From assembly GCF_021462265.1 (NCBI RefSeq), contig NZ_JAJONF010000024.1, forward strand, positions 62,001 through 126,000: DNA of 64,000 bases. The letters are read 5' to 3'. Each line of letters begins with the position of its first letter. The first letter of the stretch is position 1. The notes under the pieces are model-generated. The model ran no database searches. It saw nothing but the letters and a program-made list of their open reading frames with translations, and was not told where the DNA came from. Shown in pieces: positions 58,770 through 64,000 of this stretch. This stretch comes from Streptomyces shenzhenensis (GTDB taxonomy: Bacteria > Actinomycetota > Actinomycetes > Streptomycetales > Streptomycetaceae). Both the position numbers and the translations under genes were made by a program.

Positions 58770-59710
58770 CCGTACGTCTCCTCGCGGACCTGGTCGAGCG
58801 CCTTCTGCAGGTCGGCCGGGTAGTCGCTGGCGAACTCGACCCACTCGCCGTCCCCGGGGTGCTCGAAACCGAGCCGGACGGCGTGCAGCCACTGGCGGGT
58901 CAGGTGCAGCCGCCTGGCAAGCGTCGGGTCGGCGCCGTAGGTCAGGTCGCCGACGCAGGGGTGACGGTGTGCGGCCATGTGGACGCGGATCTGGTGGGTG
59001 CGGCCGGTCTCCAGCTTCACGTCGAGCAGGGAGGCCGCGCGGAACGCCTCGATGAGGTCGTAGTGAGTCACCGAGGGCTTGCCGTCGGCCGTGACCGCCC
59101 ACTTGTAGTCATGCTGCGGATGGCGGCCGATCGGGGCGTCGATGGTGCCGCTGGTCGGGTCGGGGTGGCCCTGCACGAGCGTGTGGTAGCGCTTGTCGAC
59201 CGTGCGCTCCTTGAACTGCCGCTTCAGCGAGGTGTACGCCCGCTCCGACTTGGCGACCACCATCAGGCCCGAGGTGCCGACGTCGAGGCGGTGCACGATG
59301 CCCTGGCGCTCGGCGGCGCCGGAGGTGGAGATCCGGTAGCCGGCGGCGGCGAGACCGCCGATCACGGTGGGGCCGGTCCAGCCGGGGCTGGGGTGCGCGG
59401 CGACGCCGACCGGCTTGCCGATCACGACCACGTCATCGTCGTCGTGCACGATCTCCATGCCCTCGACGGGCTCCGCGACGATCTGCACGGGCGCGGGCGC
59501 CCCCGGCATCTCGACCTCAAGCCAGGCCCCGCCGCGCACCCGCTCGGACTTGCCGACCACCGAGCCGTCGATCTGGACCTTGCCCGCCGCGGCCAGCTCG
59601 GCCGCCTTGGTGCGGGAGAAGCCGAACATGCGGGAGATGGCGGCGTCGACGCGCTCGCCCTCCAGGCCGTCGGGCACGGGCAGGGTCCGGATCTCGGGAA
59701 GGGTACTCAC
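58766..59710 (-). CDS. rluD: RluD-type pseudouridine synthase
   Basis: A 314-residue RNA pseudouridine synthase that probably modifies 23S rRNA. The N-terminal S4 RNA-binding domain (VDAAISRMFGFSRTKAAELA) precedes the catalytic domain with HRLDVGTSGLMV, whose Asp is the nucleophile, and TGRTHQIRVHMA. It starts at GTG 59710, 75 bases after lspA. RluD-type is chosen from overall layout; the exact uridine target is not shown. Confidence 0.93.
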   Translation of the reverse strand: MSTLPEIRTLPVPDGLEGERVDAAISRMFGFSRTKAAELAAAGKVQIDGSVVGKSERVRGGAWLEVEMPGAPAPVQIVAEPVEGMEIVHDDDDVVVIGKPVGVAAHPSPGWTGPTVIGGLAAAGYRISTSGAAERQGIVHRLDVGTSGLMVVAKSERAYTSLKRQFKERTVDKRYHTLVQGHPDPTSGTIDAPIGRHPQHDYKWAVTADGKPSVTHYDLIEAFRAASLLDVKLETGRTHQIRVHMAAHRHPCVGDLTYGADPTLARRLHLTRQWLHAVRLGFEHPGDGEWVEFASDYPADLQKALDQVREETYG

Positions 59711-59785
59711 CCGTCGAGTATGCCGGACATCGCCGACAGCCCCGTACGCAAGCCCCTGGGGGCCGTGCCGCCCGCCTGGCCGCCG

Positions 59786-60397
59786 TCAGTCCCTGTGGAC
59801 GGTCCCGTCCGGGTCCAGGCCGCGGAAGGAGAGCAGCACGATCAGGACGCCGCCGCAGACGATCGCCGAGTCGGCCAGGTTGAACACCGCGAAGCCCTTG
59901 GGCGCGATGAAGTCGACGACCTGGCCCTCGAAGATCCCCGGCGAGCGGAAGACCCGGTCGGTGAGGTTGCCGAGCGCGCCGCCGAGCAGCAGGCCGAGCG
60001 CGACCGCCCAGGGGAAGCTGTAGAGCTTGCGCGCCAGCCGGAAGATCACGACGATCACGGCCGCCGCGATCACCGTGAAGATGATCGTGAAGGCGCCGCC
60101 GAAACCGAAGGCCGCGCCGGGGTTGCGGATCGCGTGGAACTCCAGCCAGTCGCCGATGACCCGGATCGGCGCGTGGTGCTCCAGCTTCGCGACCACGAGC
60201 ATCTTGCTGACCAGGTCGAGGGTGTACGCGAAGGCGGCCACCGCGAAGAGCACGGCGATCCGGCGGCCGCGCCCGGGCCGCCGTTCCGCGCTGGACTGAT
60301 CCGCAACCGCCACGTCGGGGGCGCCGGGCGCCGCCGTCCGCTCGCCGCCGTCGTCCGGGGTGCCCGGCGTACCGATGATGCGTTCCGCCTCTGCCAC
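59786..60397 (-). CDS. lspA: lipoprotein signal peptidase
   Basis: The 203-residue aspartyl membrane protease cleaves signal peptides of lipoproteins after Lgt has acted. Four membrane helices follow a 45-residue polar head. The two catalytic Asp are D147 in GNLTDR and D176 in FNLADS. It lies 68 bases after the dksA-like gene and upstream of rluD, as in many Streptomyces. Confidence 0.96.
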   Translation of the reverse strand: MAEAERIIGTPGTPDDGGERTAAPGAPDVAVADQSSAERRPGRGRRIAVLFAVAAFAYTLDLVSKMLVVAKLEHHAPIRVIGDWLEFHAIRNPGAAFGFGGAFTIIFTVIAAAVIVVIFRLARKLYSFPWAVALGLLLGGALGNLTDRVFRSPGIFEGQVVDFIAPKGFAVFNLADSAIVCGGVLIVLLSFRGLDPDGTVHRD

Positions 60398-60465
60398 GTG
60401 AGTCCCTCAAACCTAGGTGCCTGCCTCGGGACGAGACTACGGCACGCCCCAGGCGACCCCCATGC

Positions 60466-61308
60466 TCAGTAGCGGCGTTCCTGCTTCTGCTTGCACTCCA
60501 CGCACAGGGTGGCCCTCGGGAAGGCCTGCATCCGGGCCTTGCCGATGGGGTTGCCGCAGTTCTCGCAGAGGCCGTAGGTGCCCGCGTCCAGCTTCTGCAG
60601 GGCGCGCTCGGTCTGTTCGAGCATCTCGCGCGCGTTGGCGGCCAGGGCCAGTTCGTGCTCGCGGGTGATGTTCTTGGTGCCGGTGTCGGCCTGGTCGTCA
60701 CCGGCGCCGTCGCCGGAGTCCCGCATCAGCCCGACCAGAGCGCTGTCGGACGCCTCGATCTCGGCCCGCAGCCGCACCGCCTCGGCCGTCAGCTCGGTGC
60801 GCGCCTCCTCGACCTCCTGTGGCGTCCACGGGTCCTCGCCGGGACGTACCGCGAGTTCGCCCGGAGCCGCCGTGGCGACCCGCGCCTTGGGCACGGCGGT
60901 CTCCGCCGCCGCGGCCGTGCCCGGAGTCTTCTTCGCAACCACCGTCATGGCTCCCGTCTGCTTCGCGGCCCGCGCCGCGCCCGCTTTCCTGGCCGTGCTC
61001 TTCTTGGCCGTGCTCTTCTCCGCCGCGGTCTTCGTCGCCGCGGCCCGGGACGCGCTCTTCTCCGGCTTCCGGGCCTTCCCCGCCTTCTCCCGCTGCTCCG
61101 CCTTCTCCGGCTTCTCCGCCTTCTCTGGGTTTGCCCCGTCGGCCTTCTTCACCACGGCCTGCTTCCCGGCCGCCTCCCCCACCGGTGTCCTGGGTGCGTC
61201 CTCTTTCCCGGCGGAGCCCTTCTCACCTGGAGTCTTCTCGGAAGGAGCCGTCGCAGCCGCGCGCGTGCTCTTCTTCTCGCCGTCCCCCGCGGTCTTCTTC
61301 GCCACCAT
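60466..61308 (-). CDS. DksA/TraR-type zinc finger protein with histone-like N-terminus
   Basis: A 280-residue protein. Residues 1-130 are Lys/Ala-rich with repeated KSTAKKSTARKAG and KAEKPEKAEQ units, like histone H1 tails. Residues about 160-280 form a DksA-like coiled coil and a zinc finger with C248, C251, C269 and C272. Classical DksA binds RNA polymerase and modulates transcription with ppGpp. The basic head may add DNA binding. The ATG at 61308 has GAAGGGG upstream. Confidence 0.85.
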   Translation of the reverse strand: MVAKKTAGDGEKKSTRAAATAPSEKTPGEKGSAGKEDAPRTPVGEAAGKQAVVKKADGANPEKAEKPEKAEQREKAGKARKPEKSASRAAATKTAAEKSTAKKSTARKAGAARAAKQTGAMTVVAKKTPGTAAAAETAVPKARVATAAPGELAVRPGEDPWTPQEVEEARTELTAEAVRLRAEIEASDSALVGLMRDSGDGAGDDQADTGTKNITREHELALAANAREMLEQTERALQKLDAGTYGLCENCGNPIGKARMQAFPRATLCVECKQKQERRY

Positions 61309-61609
61309 GGCCGCGGCCCCTTCACATATTGTGATCTTGCACGCGAATCGTGCTGGGACGATAAATCGACTTCAGTCCCGCGGCAACGGGGCACGCCGCC
61401 CGATCCGCCCGCCCCGCACCCCCCACGCAGCAGGTATGCATGCGTTGTGCCCAGCTCCCCGCGCGGTAATCCGCCGAGCCGGACATCCCAGGATGCGAAC
61501 ACGCGTACCGCGCCATTCGGGTCATCCCGGCAGGCGGACGGGCCTGCCCCGCCGGTGCCCGGAAAACGGGTCGGCCGCTGTCCGTGCGGCGCCGTACACT
61601 GGGCGGAGC
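61309..61609. other. divergent intergenic region between dksA-like and ileS
   Basis: About 300 bases hold the promoters of the two divergent units. No coding frame is convincing. TACACT at 61595-61600 could be a -10 element for the ileS leader, but I see no matching -35. A short AT-richer part near 61340-61375 may hold the dksA-like promoter. Confidence 0.45.
61595..61600 (+). promoter_or_regulatory. possible -10 element of the ileS leader
   Basis: TACACT fits the TANNNT form of a Streptomyces -10 box and would place the transcript start near 61607, just before the first T-box stem. No good -35 element lies 17-19 bases upstream, so the call is weak. Confidence 0.3.
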
Positions 61610-61891
61610 GAGAAGCGTGGATGGGGACGAGTAGCGGCGTACGCAGCCCAGAGCGACCCGGGGACGGTGGGAGCCCGGGGGCGAGCGCGACGTGAAGATC
61701 ACCCCGGAGCCGCCGGAAGAAAGCCCTGCAAGGGCCAGTAGAACCGGCTTCGCGACCCCAATGAGGGGGCTCACCGGCGCGTACGGCGCCCGGGGAGCCA
61801 AGGAGGGTGGTACCGCGGGAGCGCGCCGCACACGGCGTACGGAAGGCAAGGCTCTCGTCCCTCCGACGGAAGGCAGCAAGTCCGTTGGAGG
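61610..61891 (+). ncRNA. translational T-box leader of ileS, Ile specifier
   Basis: A T-box riboswitch reads the charging state of tRNA-Ile. The T-box sequence AGGGTGGTACCGCG is at 61805-61818, its UGGU (61809-61812) complementary to the tRNA ACCA end. The specifier codon ATC is at 61698-61700 in GTGAAGATCACC, and the conserved AGTAGAACCGGC lies at about 61737-61748. Instead of a terminator, CCTCCGACGGA (61860-61870) pairs with TCCGTTGGAGG (61881-61891), hiding the ribosome site GGAGG at 61887-61891. Uncharged tRNA should free it and raise translation of ileS. Confidence 0.92.
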
Positions 61892-61901
61892 AAGCTCGCA
61901 G

Positions 61902-64000
61902 ATGACAGCGCCGACGTACCGCCAGGTGCCCGCACAGGTCGACCTGCCCGCCCTCGAGCACGCCGTGCTCGACTTCTGGCGCGAGCAGAAGATCTTCGCC
62001 AAGACCCTGGAGCAGTCCGAGGGCCGCCCCGAGTGGGTGTTCTACGAGGGGCCGCCCACCGCCAACGGCATGCCCGGCGCCCACCACATCGAGGCGCGGG
62101 TCTTCAAGGACGTCTTCCCCCGCTTCCGCACCATGCGCGGCTACCACGTGGCCCGCAAGGCCGGCTGGGACTGCCACGGCCTGCCCGTGGAGCTCGCGGT
62201 CGAGAAGGAGCTGGGCTTCAGCGGCAAGCCGGACATCGAGAAGTACGGCGTCGCCGAGTTCAACGCCAAGTGCCGTGAGTCGGTGACCCGGCACACCGAC
62301 GCCTTCACCGAGCTCACGACCCGGATGGGCTACTGGGTCGACCTCGACGACGCCTACCGCACCATGGACCCGGAGTACATCGAGTCGGTCTGGTGGTCGC
62401 TGAAGACCATCTTCGACAAGGGTCTGCTGGTCCAGGACCACCGCGTGGCCCCCTGGTGCCCGCGCTGCGGCACCGGCCTGTCCGACCACGAGCTGGCGCA
62501 GGGCTACGAGACGGTCATCGACCCCTCCGTGTACGTCCGTTTCCCGCTCACCTCCGGTCCGCTCGCCGGCCAGGCCGCGCTCCTGGTGTGGACGACCACC
62601 CCGTGGACCCTGGTGTCCAACACGGCGGTCGCCGCGCACCCGGAGGTCACCTACGTCGTCGCCACCAACGGCGAGGAGCGGCTCGTCGTCGCCGAGCCGC
62701 TGGTCACCAAGGCGCTCGGCGAGGGCTGGGAGACCACGGGCCAGGCCTTCACCGGCGCCGAGATGGAGCGCTGGACCTATCAACGTCCGTTCGAGCTGGT
62801 TGAGTTCCCTGAACCGGCGCATTACGTCGTCAACGCCGAATACGTCACGACCGAGGACGGTACGGGTCTGGTCCACCAGTCCCCCGCCTTCGGTGAGGAC
62901 GACCTGAAGGTCTGCCGCGCCTACGGCCTGCCGGTGGTGAACCCGGTCCGCCCGGACGGCACCTTCGAGGAGGACCTGCCGCTGGTCGGCGGCGTCTTCT
63001 TCAAGAAGGCCGACGAACAGCTCACCGAGGATCTCAAGCAGCGCGGCCTCCTCTTCAAGCACCTGCCGTACGAACACAGCTACCCGCACTGCTGGCGCTG
63101 TCACACCGCGCTGCTCTACTACGCGCAGCCGTCCTGGTACATCCGCACGACGGCGATCAAGGACCGTCTCCTCGCGGAGAACGAGAGGACGAACTGGTTC
63201 CCGGACACGGTCAAGCACGGCCGGTACGGGGACTGGCTGAACAACAACATCGACTGGGCGCTGTCCCGCAACCGCTACTGGGGCACCCCGCTTCCGATCT
63301 GGCGCTGCGAGGACGACCACCTCACCTGCGTCGGCTCCCGTGCGGAGCTGACCGAGCTGACCGGTACCGACCAGTCGGAGCTGGACCCGCACCGTCCGTT
63401 CATCGACGACGTCACCTTCGCCTGCCCCCGGTGCGCGAAGACGGCCACGCGCGTGCCGGAGGTCATCGACGCCTGGTACGACTCGGGTTCGATGCCGTTC
63501 GCGCAGTGGGGCTACCCGTACAAGAACAAGGAGTTGTTCGAGAGCCGTTACCCGGCCCAGTTCATCTCCGAGGCGATCGACCAGACGCGCGGGTGGTTCT
63601 ACACCCTCATGGCCGTCGGCACCCTGGTCTTCGACAAGTCGTCGTACGAGAACGTGGTCTGCCTGGGGCACATCCTCGCCGAGGACGGCCGCAAGATGTC
63701 CAAGCACCTGGGCAACATCCTGCAGCCGATCCCGCTGATGGACCAGCACGGTGCGGACGCGGTGCGCTGGTTCATGGCGGCCGGCGGCTCGCCGTGGGCG
63801 GCCCGCCGGGTCGGGCACGGCACCATCCAGGAGGTCGTCCGCAAGACGCTGCTGACGTACTGGAACACCGTCGCCTTCCAGGCGCTGTACGCCCGTACGT
63901 CGAACTGGGCGCCGTCCGCGGCCGATCCCGCCCCGGCCGACCGCCCGCTCCTGGACCGCTGGCTGCTCTCCGAGCTGCACGCGCTCACCGACCAGGTGAC
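61902..64000 (+). CDS. ileS: isoleucyl-tRNA synthetase, type 2, N-terminal two thirds (3' end outside window)
   Basis: IleRS charges tRNA-Ile. The window holds 699 codons of an expected 1040 or so. The catalytic core begins FYEGPPTANGMPGAHH, where the class I signature HxGH is replaced by G59-A60-H61-H62. The editing domain (LLVWTTTPWTLVSNTAVA) and the zinc-type cysteines (CPRCGTG and CWRCH) are present, and the second signature is KMSKH. The sequence WDCHGLPVE and overall form are those of the eukaryote-like type 2 enzymes. ATG 61902 has GGAGG ten bases upstream, inside the T-box sequestrator. Confidence 0.97.
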   Translation, partial: MTAPTYRQVPAQVDLPALEHAVLDFWREQKIFAKTLEQSEGRPEWVFYEGPPTANGMPGAHHIEARVFKDVFPRFRTMRGYHVARKAGWDCHGLPVELAVEKELGFSGKPDIEKYGVAEFNAKCRESVTRHTDAFTELTTRMGYWVDLDDAYRTMDPEYIESVWWSLKTIFDKGLLVQDHRVAPWCPRCGTGLSDHELAQGYETVIDPSVYVRFPLTSGPLAGQAALLVWTTTPWTLVSNTAVAAHPEVTYVVATNGEERLVVAEPLVTKALGEGWETTGQAFTGAEMERWTYQRPFELVEFPEPAHYVVNAEYVTTEDGTGLVHQSPAFGEDDLKVCRAYGLPVVNPVRPDGTFEEDLPLVGGVFFKKADEQLTEDLKQRGLLFKHLPYEHSYPHCWRCHTALLYYAQPSWYIRTTAIKDRLLAENERTNWFPDTVKHGRYGDWLNNNIDWALSRNRYWGTPLPIWRCEDDHLTCVGSRAELTELTGTDQSELDPHRPFIDDVTFACPRCAKTATRVPEVIDAWYDSGSMPFAQWGYPYKNKELFESRYPAQFISEAIDQTRGWFYTLMAVGTLVFDKSSYENVVCLGHILAEDGRKMSKHLGNILQPIPLMDQHGADAVRWFMAAGGSPWAARRVGHGTIQEVVRKTLLTYWNTVAFQALYARTSNWAPSAADPAPADRPLLDRWLLSELHALTDQV

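Noticed and set aside
56042..60472. A 1476-codon open frame on the plus strand crossing five minus-strand genes.
   Set aside because: It spans several well-identified genes and has a His/Pro/Arg/Gln-rich composition without motifs.
61881..61901. The last hairpin of the ileS leader considered as a Rho-independent terminator.
   Set aside because: No U-run follows and the stem covers the ribosome binding site, so translational control fits better.
61149..63980. A 943-codon open frame on the minus strand opposite ileS and the T-box.
   Set aside because: It crosses the T-box leader and ileS in antisense and shows no domain.

Overview
The window is a piece of a high-GC actinobacterial chromosome, almost certainly Streptomyces. 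Codon third positions are nearly all G or C, GTG and TTG starts are common, and neighbouring genes overlap by ATGA or GTGA. The order gltBD, trp genes, his genes, dnaE, phoD, lspA, dksA-like, ileS resembles the core region of Streptomyces chromosomes as I recall it (for example around SCO2025-SCO2076 of S. coelicolor). I see no insertion sequence, prophage, CRISPR array, rRNA or tRNA.

Layout. 1-4160: a pair of acyl-CoA dehydrogenase genes, a stand-alone cytochrome b (qcrB-type) gene and a von Willebrand A gene. 4311-10359: gltD and gltB, glutamate synthase, with a GlnR-like box upstream. 10734-11465: a VIT1/CCC1-type transporter with two iron-box-like sites upstream. 11765-20032: seven genes on the plus strand, each overlapping the next (four ADP-ribosylglycohydrolase paralogues, a ribokinase-family kinase, a class III CoA-transferase and a HpcH/CitE lyase), closed by a strong bidirectional terminator. 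20241-29241: lgt, a DsbA-like protein, trpA, trpB, trpM, trpC, three small membrane proteins, trpE and hisI, all on the minus strand. 29324-30368: two small plus-strand genes. 30409-36124: hisF, ridA-like, priA, hisH, a 54-residue membrane protein, hisB, hisC, hisD, all coupled. 36324-45192: mixed housekeeping and unknown genes, including an ABC exporter pair. 45294-48833: dnaE. 49107-58237: DUF2252, a membrane protein, a second DsbA-like protein, phoD, a hydrolase, an MscS channel, a dehydrogenase and a cation/proton antiporter. 58299-61308: GNAT, rluD-type, lspA and dksA-like genes. 61610-64000: a translational T-box leader and the first two thirds of ileS.

How the genes work together. GltBD supplies glutamate. 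The trp and his genes use one shared isomerase, PriA, which explains why no trpF is seen. Lgt and LspA are the first two enzymes of lipoprotein maturation. The two DsbA-like proteins share the same membrane-anchor design.

The best candidate for an undescribed system is the 11765-20032 operon. Its gene content suggests release of a (ribosyl) sugar from an N- or O-glycoside, phosphorylation of that sugar, and CoA-thioester chemistry on a carboxylic acid. One of the four glycohydrolases (13156-14274) has lost metal-site residues, and another (15446-17089) carries about 100 residues encoded by dispersed intergenic repeats. A second clear point of interest is ileS: its class I signature reads GAHH instead of HxGH, the swapped signature reported for mupirocin hyper-resistant type 2 IleRS.
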